A DNA stretch of 47,218 bases, from assembly GCA_026399025.1 (NCBI GenBank), contig JAPLRU010000036.1, positions 1 through 47,218 of the forward strand, given 5' to 3'. Below are positions 38,865-47,083 of the stretch, piece after piece. Position 1 is the first letter of the stretch, and every line of letters starts with the position of its first letter. The position numbers and the translations under genes are program-made. This DNA is from Methylobacter sp. (lineage in GTDB: Bacteria > Pseudomonadota > Gammaproteobacteria > Methylococcales > Methylomonadaceae). The notes beneath the pieces were generated by a model. The model saw only the letters and a list, made by a program, of their open reading frames with translations. It made no database searches and had not been told where the DNA came from.

Positions 38865-39410
38865 TCATGAAAAGTGCTCCGCTTCCGCCAATAATTTAGC
38901 TTGCTGGTCTTTTGCTGACAAGGAGGGCTGGCCTTGAATCGGCCATTGGATGCCGATAGCGGGGTCGTTCCAGGCAATGCTGCGCTCGAATTCGGGCGCC
39001 CAGTAGTCGGTAGTTTTGTAGAGAAACTCTGCGGTTTCCGAAATAACCACAAAGCCATGCGCGAAGCCTTCAGGTACCCACAACATGCGCTTGTTTTCGG
39101 CCGAAAGTTCCAACCCAACAGACTGCCCGAAGCTAGGCGAGCTACGCCGTATGTCTACGGCCACATCAAAAACCGCGCCTTGCACCACGCGCACCAGCTT
39201 GCCTTGCGGCTGCCGGATTTGATAATGCAGGCCGCGCAGTACATTTTTGGCCGAACGGCTGTGGTTGTCTTGCACGAAATCGACATCACGCCCGGTGAGC
39301 TCGGCGAACCGACGGCGGTTAAAGCTTTCAAAAAAGAAGCCGCGCTCGTCGCCGAACACCTTGGGTTCGATAATCAGCACTTCGGGAATAGCGGTGGCGA
39401 TCACTTTCAC
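38865..39410 (-). CDS. rfbC: dTDP-4-dehydrorhamnose 3,5-epimerase
   Basis: The start is GTG at 39410 with AGGAG eight bases upstream, giving 182 residues, the usual RmlC/RfbC length; the longer frame to 39479 runs through a hairpin repeat. Motifs include VFGDERGFFFESFN, FVQDNHSRSAKNVLRGLHYQ (catalytic His region), KLVRVVQGAVFDVAVD, WVPEGFAHGFVV and TDYWAPEFERSI. It epimerises dTDP-4-keto-6-deoxyglucose on the way to dTDP-L-rhamnose. The usual partners rmlA, rmlB and rmlD are not adjacent, so it is an orphan gene here, on the strand opposite to its neighbours. Confidence 0.95.
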   Translation of the reverse strand: MKVIATAIPEVLIIEPKVFGDERGFFFESFNRRRFAELTGRDVDFVQDNHSRSAKNVLRGLHYQIRQPQGKLVRVVQGAVFDVAVDIRRSSPSFGQSVGLELSAENKRMLWVPEGFAHGFVVISETAEFLYKTTDYWAPEFERSIAWNDPAIGIQWPIQGQPSLSAKDQQAKLLAEAEHFS

Positions 39411-39442
39411 GAGGACTCTCCTTCTTTCAACAAGCGCCTGAG

Positions 39443-39581
39443 CAGGTCGGGGTTTGCAACCCCGACCTGAACGTTTCAAAGCAAAGCAACTTTATAATTT
39501 CACAAACGTTTCGGATGGGTTTACAAAACCCGTCCGGCATTCTGCTAGGACAGATAACATCCCTTCAAGGGATGTTATCTG
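39443..39581. repeat. Three consecutive hairpin repeats between rfbC and PepSY gene 2
   Basis: Three unrelated palindromes lie in a row: CAGGTCGGGGTT (39443-39454) with 39458-39469; CGGATGGGTTT (39512-39522) with 39526-39536 (one mismatch); and CAGATAACATCCCTT (39551-39565) with 39567-39581 around a single base. None encodes protein. The first overlaps the upstream leader of rfbC, and the third lies 75 bases before the PepSY start. Confidence 0.7.
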
Positions 39582-39655
39582 TAAATCGTCCCACTTTAAA
39601 TTGGAAGCCCAATATTGAGCTTCAGCCTTTTGTATCATGCGGCAAAACTATTACT

Positions 39656-40837
39656 ATGGATCTAACTTTAAAATCCCGTCGTAAATTCTGGCTCAAGGTG
39701 CATTTGTACCTTGGACTGTTTGCCGGAGCGGTATTCGTAGTGATTGGCCTCACCGGCAGCTTGCTGGCTTTTGAATTTCCGTTGGATGAACTGCTCAACC
39801 CCAAGCTGCTGACTGTTCCGGTCGATCAGGAAAATAAAAGCTATTTGCCGCTGGATACTATTGTCGCGGCGGGCGTGAAAGCATTGCCTCCTGACGGCAA
39901 AGCAGGCGCTATTGCTTTTCCCAGGCATTCCGGCCTGGCTTTTGAGCTGTGGTTTAATCAAGCCTCACTGTATGGAGACAACACTGAAATCCATCAGCTA
40001 TTTATCAACCCATACACTGGAGAAGTGACCGGGCAACGCCTGTTAACGGATTTCGAGCACATCTGGCGCGACCCGTTTAAGGATTTTATTCTGCGCTTGC
40101 ACTATACCTTGGGTTTAGGCTTAGGCGGAATGAATGTCGTCGGCTTTATCGGTTTAGGGCTATTGTTTTCGGTATTAACCGGTTTGATTTTATGGTGGCC
40201 GAGTCCCGGCAAGCTTAGAAACGCGCTGACCATTAAACGCAACGCCAGTCCCGAACGCTTCAACTTCGACTTACACAAAACCTTCGGTTTTTATAGCGCG
40301 GTCATTCTGTTGTTTTTGATACTGTCCGGCGTTTATTTGATTTTTCCGGAGTATGGTCGCGGCTTGGTGGGAATATTTTCACCGGTAACGGAAGATGCTT
40401 CGATATGCCGAAGTACCGTACCCAACGGCGCTAAAACACCGATCAGTCTTGATGAGGTTAAGGCGATTAGCGATGCGCGTTTCCCGGATGGCGAGTATCG
40501 ATTCATCGGTTTTCCCAAGAATGAACAGGGTGTTTATTTTGTGGGCAAACCGGAGATCGACGAGATCAATCCAAAAGGCTCTTACCGCCGCCTTTGGATC
40601 GACCAATACAGCGGCGAAATTCTCCATGCGCGGGAGCGAGGTAGCCGTACTGCGGGCGACATCTTTGTACAATGGCTTTACCCGCTACACACCGGCGAAG
40701 CGTTTGGTTTTATCGGGCAGCTTATTATTTTATTTGCCGGATTGATGCCATTGATACTTTATGTGACCGGTGTTATCCGCTGGCTACAAAAACGCAAAGC
40801 GCGCAAGTTAAAGTCGGTCCGGCAATCTCTAGGATAG
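39656..40837 (+). CDS. PepSY-associated transmembrane protein 2
   Basis: The internal ATG at 39656 (MDLTLKSRRKFWLKVHLYLG) fits the family start; the frame upstream is hairpin sequence. The 393 residues have four membrane segments and the conserved histidine pattern (KVHLYLGL, LRLHYTLGL, FDLHKTFGFYS, YPLHTGEAFGF). It is a paralogue of the protein at 32081-33385, with a shorter N-terminus. It precedes the second sigma gene by 125 bases, so in this locus the PepSY gene is first, not last. Confidence 0.88.
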   Translation: MDLTLKSRRKFWLKVHLYLGLFAGAVFVVIGLTGSLLAFEFPLDELLNPKLLTVPVDQENKSYLPLDTIVAAGVKALPPDGKAGAIAFPRHSGLAFELWFNQASLYGDNTEIHQLFINPYTGEVTGQRLLTDFEHIWRDPFKDFILRLHYTLGLGLGGMNVVGFIGLGLLFSVLTGLILWWPSPGKLRNALTIKRNASPERFNFDLHKTFGFYSAVILLFLILSGVYLIFPEYGRGLVGIFSPVTEDASICRSTVPNGAKTPISLDEVKAISDARFPDGEYRFIGFPKNEQGVYFVGKPEIDEINPKGSYRRLWIDQYSGEILHARERGSRTAGDIFVQWLYPLHTGEAFGFIGQLIILFAGLMPLILYVTGVIRWLQKRKARKLKSVRQSLG

Positions 40838-40872
40838 TCTTTTTCGACAACACACATAAATCCAAAAACTGT

Positions 40873-40904
40873 GTCATATGCCCTATTTAACTATGGCATA
40901 TGAC
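40873..40904. promoter_or_regulatory. Putative operator: GTCATATG dyad upstream of fecI-like gene 2
   Basis: GTCATATGCC (40873-40882) and GGCATATGAC (40895-40904) are perfect inverted half sites separated by 12 bases, matching in sequence and spacing the dyad before the first fecI-like gene. It ends 58 bases before the ATG at 40963, a suitable position for control of initiation. Confidence 0.55.
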
Positions 40905-40962
40905 GCAATCTTCTTCATTGTAATTATCAAGTCATTGATGTTTTTTGTTTATTTAAGCAGGC

Positions 40963-41535
40963 ATGAGTATTGCTTTAATATCCACCACCACAGCTGATCA
41001 ATCCGGTCTTACCCAACCGATGTCCAAACCCAAACACAGCTTCCTGCATGACCTGTTCCTGAAACATGCCCACGAGGTTAGCGCCTTTATTCGCGGACGC
41101 TGGCCCAGAGAACAAGATGTTGACGACATTATGCAGGAATCGTTTTTGCGCTTGTCGCAAGTCCCCAATCCCGAAACTATTCTTAACCCCCGAGCCTTCC
41201 TGTTCACAACGGCCTCCAATATGGCCGTGGATCGCCATCGTCGGCGAAAAACCCGCGAGCGTTATAGTGAGCCGGACCCGGACTTTGAAAATTTAGCGAA
41301 CGATCATTTGTCTCCAGAGCGTCATTCGGAAGCACAGCAAGCGCTTGAGCGCTTTAGCGAATGGCTGGACGAATTGCCGGAACTGCATCGACATGCCTTT
41401 GTTTTATACCGCATTGAAGGTTGCGCGCATGCCGAAATCGCTGTGCGCCTTGGCATTTCCGTGAGCACTTCCGAGCGCTATGTCAAATTCGCCATGCAGC
41501 ATATCGCTGTGCGTCTTAGTGCTATTCAAACTTGA
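40963..41535 (+). CDS. fecI: FecI-like ECF sigma factor 2
   Basis: The 190-residue protein has sigma region 2 (FLKHAHEVSAFIRGRWP, EQDVDDIMQESFLRLSQVPN, NPRAFLFTTASNMAVDRHRR; about 30-95) and region 4 (LPELHRHAFVLYRIEGCAHA, EIAVRLGISVSTSERYVKFA; about 138-180). The first 20 residues are extra; an internal ATG (MSKPKHSF) at about 41020 is an alternative start. The fecR-like gene follows 91 bases downstream. It is clearly diverged from the first FecI-like protein in the window, so not a recent duplicate. Confidence 0.9.
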   Translation: MSIALISTTTADQSGLTQPMSKPKHSFLHDLFLKHAHEVSAFIRGRWPREQDVDDIMQESFLRLSQVPNPETILNPRAFLFTTASNMAVDRHRRRKTRERYSEPDPDFENLANDHLSPERHSEAQQALERFSEWLDELPELHRHAFVLYRIEGCAHAEIAVRLGISVSTSERYVKFAMQHIAVRLSAIQT

Positions 41536-41626
41536 ATTGTGACGAAAATTAAGGCCTCGAACGTCTATAGTATTATTACGCTAAAATGAACCGACTTAAA
41601 CGAGACCGACAAGGCTATAAATCAGC

Positions 41627-42598
41627 GTGAAAACCATCCCGTCCTCTCACGATTCAGTGCAGGCACAGGCTATTGACTGGTTGCTTCGCATTCGTTCGGA
41701 AAACTGCACCGAGGCGGAACGCAGCGCATTCCGTCTCTGGTTGGAAGAAAGTCCGGGCCACCGTCAGGCCTATGAAACGGCGCAGGCGCAATGGGAATGG
41801 ATGGAGCCGTTTAAAACGATGGCTTTTCCCGCACGGGATGCGGCATTACGCTATAGAGGCAAATCATCCCGCCGTTGGGTTAAATATAGTGCGGCAGCTT
41901 CGCTGTTGCTGGCTTTGGGATTGTCCGCTTTTATGCCGAACGGCTGGGTCGGCATTCCGCATAGCTATATTGCCGAAAAAGGCGGCCGTCACATCGTCAC
42001 CCTGGCCGACGGCTCCAGCGTCGAGCTCAATACCGACAGCGAGGTGCGTGTTCATTTCAATCATTGGCGGCGCAACGTCGAAATGATCAAAGGCGAAGCT
42101 TTTTTCACAGTGACCCACAATGCAGAACGCCCGTTCGAAGTACGCGCCGGTAGCGGTCTGATCCGCGACATCGGCACCGCGTTTGAAGTCTATATCAAAC
42201 CCGAACAAGTCCTCGTTGCGGTTCAGGAAGGTATCGTCGAAGTGCAAGCGCTCAAAAAACGCGAACTGACGGCCGGACAACAACTGGCCTTTAGCAACAG
42301 CGGCGAATTTCAAGCGCTGCAAGGTCAGGATGTCGCCGGTCTCACCGCCTGGCGGCAAGGCAACTTGGTGTTCCGCGACCGCCGTCTCGACGACGTACTG
42401 GCCGAAGTAGGACGATACCATGACACCCGCATCCGCTTGCAGAATGAAAGTTTGGGCAAACTGCGGGTTAGCGGTACATTTCATACCGCCGAACTGGGCG
42501 ACACGCTTAACGCTATCGCCACCATTCTCCCGGTTAGCATTGATCACGTCGGCGAACATGAAATCGTGTTGAAATCGGCGGCATCCGGTTACAGATAG
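41627..42598 (+). CDS. fecR: FecR-like anti-sigma/transmembrane regulator 2
   Basis: The 323-residue protein starts at GTG. It has the N-terminal DUF4880-like part (AIDWLLRIRSENCTEAERSA, WLEESPGHRQAYE), a membrane helix (AAASLLLALGLSAFM, about 90-105), a periplasmic FecR domain (HIVTLADGSSVELNTDSEVR, VEMIKGEAFFTVTH, IRDIGTAFEVY) and a C-terminal DUF4974-like domain (LDDVLAEVGRYHDTRIRLQN). It should pair with sigma factor 2 and TonB receptor 2, from which it is now separated by an opposite-strand hicAB remnant. Confidence 0.92.
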   Translation: MKTIPSSHDSVQAQAIDWLLRIRSENCTEAERSAFRLWLEESPGHRQAYETAQAQWEWMEPFKTMAFPARDAALRYRGKSSRRWVKYSAAASLLLALGLSAFMPNGWVGIPHSYIAEKGGRHIVTLADGSSVELNTDSEVRVHFNHWRRNVEMIKGEAFFTVTHNAERPFEVRAGSGLIRDIGTAFEVYIKPEQVLVAVQEGIVEVQALKKRELTAGQQLAFSNSGEFQALQGQDVAGLTAWRQGNLVFRDRRLDDVLAEVGRYHDTRIRLQNESLGKLRVSGTFHTAELGDTLNAIATILPVSIDHVGEHEIVLKSAASGYR

Positions 42599-42630
42599 GC
42601 AGGCTTTAGCTTTTTAGATTGAATCGGCAA

Positions 42631-42852
42631 TCAAAGCAGGTTCAGAAACTCTTCGGCGGTCATACCCGCGTCACGAATAAGAGCGCGTAGCGTACCGATT
42701 GAAAGTTCCTTGTGTTAAGGGACTGATAAGTTAACGCGTACACCGGATTTAACCAAGACACGATGGCTTTAGAGCTGTCCGACTGTTTGCCAACCTTCTT
42801 TTTCAAAAGCTCCGACCGCTTCCTTGCCGGAAATATTGCCCGGCTTCCCCAT
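42631..42852 (-). pseudogene. hicA: hicA toxin pseudogene with two in-frame stops
   Basis: Reading from ATG 42852 gives MGKPGNISGKEAVGAFEKEG then WQTVGQL, TAA, SHRVLVKSGVRVNLSVP, TAA, HKELSIGTLRALIRD and AGMTAEEFLNLL, ending at TGA 42631. All segments are in one frame, and together they are a complete HicA (about 73 residues, including the GSHxxL/V region with the catalytic His). Two TAA codons, one at the usual Gln of SVPQHKEL, interrupt it. The mRNA interferase is therefore inactive unless read through. The gene starts 3 bases after the hicB stop. Confidence 0.75.
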
Positions 42853-42855
42853 ATC

Positions 42856-43077
42856 CTAAACAGTTACCATGATCTGTGCTTGTTTCTGAGAGCCTTCTTG
42901 TTGCAAAGCCAAAATCGCTTTTTGATCCTCGGCCCACAACCAAGCGGTAATTGCTTCTTTGATATTAACCAAGACTTCTTCCTGATCTTTGCCCTGCGAA
43001 ATGGAGCCCGGCAATGCCGGACATTCCGCAACGATCCAACCGTCTTCTGCCGATTCGAGTGTTATATGGAAAATCAT
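42856..43077 (-). CDS. hicB: HicB-family antitoxin
   Basis: The 73-residue protein has the HicB partial-RNase-H fold sequence (FHITLESAEDGWIVAECPAL, PGSISQGKDQEEVLVNIKEA, ITAWLWAEDQKAIL) and no DNA-binding tail, like short HicB forms. Its normal job is to neutralise HicA. The toxin gene directly downstream is broken by stop codons, so this is an orphan antitoxin. The start follows AGAGGG. The pair lies opposite to and between fecR and the receptor gene of iron locus 2. Confidence 0.85.
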   Translation of the reverse strand: MIFHITLESAEDGWIVAECPALPGSISQGKDQEEVLVNIKEAITAWLWAEDQKAILALQQEGSQKQAQIMVTV

Positions 43078-43269
43078 GATGTCCCTCTGTGTTAACTAAA
43101 CGTTATTTTCGAAGAAGCATATTCGCCAGGTAAAAATAGATCAAGAACTATCCAGACAGAAGCGGCACAAAAACAATATCCAAAAATAAATTCAAATTCC
43201 TGACGATTTTTTAAAAGTCATGCGTCTATCCCTTATGAACATAAAATTCAACAAAGGGGAAACGAGAAA

Positions 43270-45654
43270 ATGACATTAAAAATGAAACGGCTGAGCGCGG
43301 CTATTTTGGCGACCATGGCAAGTGCGGTTTATGCAGAAGAGCAAAAACACCACTTCGACATTCCGGCGCAATCATTGGGCTCGGCACTGCAAACACTCGC
43401 CGCGCAATCCGGTGCGCCGATGCTGTATGCCGAACAGACGGCGGCGGGCAAGCAAAGTTCGCGTTTGGTCGGCGACTACAGCACCGCTGAAGCGGCGGAT
43501 AAGCTGCTTGCGGGTAGCGGCCTTGTTCACGGCGTTGCTGCAAATGGCACGGTGACGGTTAAGCCCGCGTCAAACACAGATCCCACTACATTAAAGCCAA
43601 TGACGGTTGTCGGTAAAAACAAACTCGATCCGAATGACCCTTATAACCAAGATTACTCAGTTGCGAATTCCAGCACCGCCACCAAAACAGATATGCCAAT
43701 TATGTTAACGCCCGCATCGATACAAGTGGTGCCTAAGGCGGTGATGAACGATCAGCAGAATATCAATATCCTAGATTCGCTTAATAAAAATGTTAGCGGT
43801 GTATCGGCTAGGACTGGCGGAAATCTTTTGTACGATAACTTTATTATTCGCGGGTTCAACACCGGGCTTGCCGGAGCCGCTTATCGTAACGGCCTGCTGT
43901 CGCCGACCAATTTTTACGAACCAGCCAATATTGAACAACTTGAAGTGTTGAAAGGGCCGGCTGCCGCACTCTATGGTCGGGCCGAACCGGGCGGCATGGT
44001 GAACATTACCACCAAAAAACCGTTGGCGACGCCTTACTATGCGTTGCAACAGCAGTTCGGCTCTTACGATCTTTATCGCACTACTATCGATGCTACAGGC
44101 CCGATTGATGACGCTAAAATGGTGTTGTACCGATTCAATGCAGCCTATCTCGACAAAGGATCATTCAAGGATATGGTCGGCAGTGACCGTGTTTTTATTG
44201 CGCCCACGTTAAGTTGGCGGCCGAATAATGAATTTGAGGCTAATGCCGAGCTGGAATACAAGCGCGATAACGTTACCATGGATGCTGGACTGCCGGTGCT
44301 AAACGGCGCCAACCGGCCTACCAAGTTGCCATCTAATACTTTTCTAGGGGATTCGGCAGCGAATTTGGCTGAACAGGAAAGTGTGCTGATCGGATACGAT
44401 TGGACATTTCATTTCAATGACGACTGGAAACTGACCAACCGTTTTCTATGGGAAGACTGGAATCTCAGGCAGTTTAGTGTAAATCCAGTCAGCTTAAGGG
44501 CGGACAATCGAACCTTGAACAGAGGGTTATCCTACGGTCAAAGAGCGTTTGAAACGTATGCGACTAATCTGGATTTGAACGGGAAATTTGATTTGTTTGG
44601 TACCAAGCATGATGTTTTGATAGGAGGTGATTTTAACGATACCGTATGGCCAGGCGATACTACCTTTCAAGGTGCAACAGCCGCTGTGCCGACTATCGAT
44701 ATTTACAATCCGGTCTATGGGCGAGTCAATCAAGCGGCGCTTGATCTACTGCCCAAAAACAATTTCCGGGTAAAGCATGATCAATGGTTCGGCGTTTATT
44801 TCCAGGATCAAATTACGCTTTGGGATAAGCTGCATATAATGGGTGGTGGCCGTTACGACTGGGTACTAAGCGGCAGCACCATTACTACTGGCTCTTTGCA
44901 ACAGGCAAAAAATGCCTTCAGCGATATAGAGACGCAAAACTTCAGTCCGCGAGCCGGGTTGTTGTATCAGCCATGGACATGGTTATCCTTGTATGGCAAC
45001 TATACCCAATCCTTTAGCAGCAACGCCGGTTCACAGGCAACCGGCAGTCAATTCGCTCCGCAAGTCGGCGAACAATTCGAGGCCGGTTTTAAAACCGAGT
45101 TCTTCGATAAGCGCTTATCGACCTCCTTGGCTTTCTACCATTTGACCAAAAGTAATACCCTGACACCTGACCCGAAAAATTTCGGGTTCAGTCTTGCGAT
45201 AGGCGAGGCACGTAGCCAGGGGATTGAAGTCGATATTAAAGGTCGGCTGACAGAGAAGCTAAATCTGGTTACCACTTATGCCTATGCCGATACGCGGGTC
45301 ACCAAGGATAATTCCGGGATTGTGGGTAATAAATTGTCGAACGTGCCAGAGCATCAGGCTAGCGTTTGGGGTACTTACCAGTTCACCGAACGGTTCAGGG
45401 TGGGGCTTGGTGAGGTGATGGTCGGCAGTCGGCAAGGCGATGCCGCCAATACTTTCCTATTGCCGGGCTACGCAAGGACAGACGCGATGGCGGCTTATAC
45501 TCATCCAATCGGTAAAACCCGGTTGACTACTCAGTTAAATATCAACAACCTGCTGAATAAGGATTACTTTAGCGATAGCTCCAACGGCGGTCGTCTCTCG
45601 GTGCTTTATGGAGAGCCGATTTCGGTAATGGGCTCGTTGAAGTTGGAATACTAA
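43270..45654 (+). CDS. TonB-dependent siderophore receptor 2 with STN domain
   Basis: The 794-residue protein has a signal peptide (MKRLSAAILATMASAVYAEE), an STN domain (about 26-95; FDIPAQSLGSALQTLAAQSG), a TonB-box region (TLKPMTVVGKN), a plug (LTPASIQVVPKAVMNDQQN, LKGPAAALYGRAEPGGMVNI) and a barrel ending SLKLEY. It shares the family organisation of receptor 1, with long conserved blocks at the plug (EPGGMVNI-TKKPL) and the strand after it (QQFGSYDLYRTTIDATGPI), but differs in extracellular loops. It imports a ferric siderophore and signals to FecR. A ribosome site (AAAGGGG) is at about 43254. Confidence 0.93.
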   Translation: MTLKMKRLSAAILATMASAVYAEEQKHHFDIPAQSLGSALQTLAAQSGAPMLYAEQTAAGKQSSRLVGDYSTAEAADKLLAGSGLVHGVAANGTVTVKPASNTDPTTLKPMTVVGKNKLDPNDPYNQDYSVANSSTATKTDMPIMLTPASIQVVPKAVMNDQQNINILDSLNKNVSGVSARTGGNLLYDNFIIRGFNTGLAGAAYRNGLLSPTNFYEPANIEQLEVLKGPAAALYGRAEPGGMVNITTKKPLATPYYALQQQFGSYDLYRTTIDATGPIDDAKMVLYRFNAAYLDKGSFKDMVGSDRVFIAPTLSWRPNNEFEANAELEYKRDNVTMDAGLPVLNGANRPTKLPSNTFLGDSAANLAEQESVLIGYDWTFHFNDDWKLTNRFLWEDWNLRQFSVNPVSLRADNRTLNRGLSYGQRAFETYATNLDLNGKFDLFGTKHDVLIGGDFNDTVWPGDTTFQGATAAVPTIDIYNPVYGRVNQAALDLLPKNNFRVKHDQWFGVYFQDQITLWDKLHIMGGGRYDWVLSGSTITTGSLQQAKNAFSDIETQNFSPRAGLLYQPWTWLSLYGNYTQSFSSNAGSQATGSQFAPQVGEQFEAGFKTEFFDKRLSTSLAFYHLTKSNTLTPDPKNFGFSLAIGEARSQGIEVDIKGRLTEKLNLVTTYAYADTRVTKDNSGIVGNKLSNVPEHQASVWGTYQFTERFRVGLGEVMVGSRQGDAANTFLLPGYARTDAMAAYTHPIGKTRLTTQLNINNLLNKDYFSDSSNGGRLSVLYGEPISVMGSLKLEY

Positions 45655-45660
45655 CAAGTA

Positions 45661-45797
45661 GGCCGCAGGTCAATGCCGTTAAGTTAAGACTTGTTCCGTT
45701 CGCCCTGTCGAAGGGAGAGTGGAGCAAGTCGTTAAGCCGCTCATGGTTCGACAGGCCCACCACGAACGGCTTAACTTAACGGCATTGGGCCGCAGGT
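45661..45797. mobile_element. MITE-like element of family 4 with 17-bp TIRs and 10-bp direct repeats
   Basis: AATGCCGTTAAGTTAAG (45672-45688) is exactly mirrored at 45770-45786. GGCCGCAGGT is directly repeated outside at 45661-45670 and 45788-45797. The ends match those of the element at 22998-23174, while the interiors are unrelated. Confidence 0.75.
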
Positions 45798-45904
45798 TAC
45801 GACTGCATGAAGTAATTGCCGAAAGCAATGCAGGAGCGGTTGCGCTACCTCCTGCATCCATGCAGTCGCAGCTTCGAGAAACAGGAAACGGAGCTTCCGT
45901 AACC

Positions 45905-46056
45905 GAATTTCCAAGCTCCAGAGGCTGTAAAAGTATTGTAAAAATCCATCCTAAAAACATTTTTAGGCTATTGATTTTTATTTAAGTGCTGGAGTACAAA
46001 CCTAGGCTTGTACTCCAGATTCTTAATACTTTCACAGTCTCTGGAGCTTGGAAATT
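45905..46056. mobile_element. Family 3 element (45921-46040) inside a perfect 16-bp inverted pair
   Basis: The ends are AGGCTGTAAAAGTATT (45921-45936) and the reverse complement of AGACTGTGAAAGTATT (46025-46040), the same TIR as at 17201-17372. Outside them, 45905-45920 (AATTTCCAAGCTCCAG) and 46041-46056 are perfect inverted repeats rather than direct repeats. The interior has a different hairpin (CTGGAGTACAA about 45992). Confidence 0.7.
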
Positions 46057-46073
46057 AGCCTAAAAACAAAACG

Positions 46074-47083
46074 ATGAAAACCGACATGAATCAGTCCGAT
46101 TCGAGCACGAAACAACATTCACCAAATCAACGCCTATCACGCCTGAAAACCCGCCGTAAACACTGGCTGGCAGTGCATCTGTGGCTGGGTTTGAGTTTGG
46201 GATTATTGCTTTCAATCTACGGCATCACCGGCAGCATTCTGGTGTTTTATGAAGAAATCGATGAATGGCTGAACAGTGAAATATTGATCGTCAAGCCGCC
46301 GGAACATTCATCTGCTTATCAGTCCTTGGCGGCTATTTTCGAGGCCGGTCGCAAGGCTATGCCGATGCAAGCCAAGCACGTGTTCGCCACCTATCCGCGT
46401 AATGGGCAAGCGGCTTTCAAACTCAGATATGCCGTTGCAACGGCGGACGGCGCGCGCGAAATATGGCAGGTTGCGGTCGATCCCTATACGGCGATGGTAA
46501 CCGGCAAGCGCTTGCAGGATCGCTCGGATAGCATTATTCCGAAAACATTTGTCGATTTCATGTTCAAACTGCATTACGCGTTGCTGATTCCGTCGCAGGA
46601 TGTCAGTACGGTGGTGGTTGGGCTGTCCGGCGCTTTATTGATGATTTCGGTACTGACAGGTTTGATAGTTTGGTGGCCGTTGACCGGGCGTTGGCGACAG
46701 GCATTGATCGTCAAGGCCAAGTCCGGCAGCGTCCGCTACAATTACGACCTGCACAAAATATCCGGTTTTTACATTGCGCTGGTGATACTGCCGGTGCTGT
46801 TTTCCGGGATTTATATGGTGCTGCCGCATAACGTGGTACCGGTGTTGGAGCTGTTCTCGCCGGTGACTTACCGCTATTGGTTCCAGTCCACGCCGCCGCC
46901 TGGTAATGCCCAATCCATCGGTATGGATCAAGCGGTCGCCATCGCCAAGCAACGCTATCCGACCGGTCGTCCGCATTTTATTTACGGCGCCCCAGGACCC
47001 ACCAAAACCTATACGGTATGCCAGAATGGAGTCGATGCGCCCGGCAGCCTGTTGCACCGGCGCTGCGTGGTGATGGATAGATA
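46074..47083 (+). CDS. PepSY-associated transmembrane protein 3, interrupted by a group II intron
   Basis: The 5' part encodes 336 residues of the same family as the two other PepSY-TM proteins: three membrane segments (HLWLGLSLGLLLSIYG; LLMISVLTGLIVWWPL; GFYIALVILPVLFSGIY) and the histidines of AVHLWLGL, KLHYALL and YDLHKIS. The match to paralogues continues to VVMDR, where they read VDQYSGEIL. Here the next codon is TA followed by intron-like GTGCGG, giving an apparent TAG. The fourth helix and the C-terminus lie in a 3' exon beyond the window. If spliced, a tyrosine codon would be rebuilt. Confidence 0.85.

Larger units (their letters stand above)
45655..46073. other. Repeat-filled gap before PepSY gene 3
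   Basis: The gap carries two separate MITE-like elements (45661-45797 and 45905-46056) and, between them, a smaller palindromic segment (GACTGCATG at about 45800 against CATGCAGTC at about 45863, enclosing GCAGGAG/CTCCTGC). No gene is seen. Confidence 0.6.

Noticed and set aside
39515-39655. N-terminal extension of PepSY protein 2
   Set aside because: It translates a hairpin repeat and spacer; the family begins at the ATG 39656.
40905-40962. Possible Fur box (TAATTATCA) before fecI-like gene 2
   Set aside because: Only about half of the consensus is present, and no equivalent lies before the first fecI-like gene, whereas the GTCATAT dyad is shared.
42763-43095. 110-codon plus-strand frame over the hicAB region
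   Set aside because: It is antisense to a clearly recognisable hicB and to the hicA remnant.
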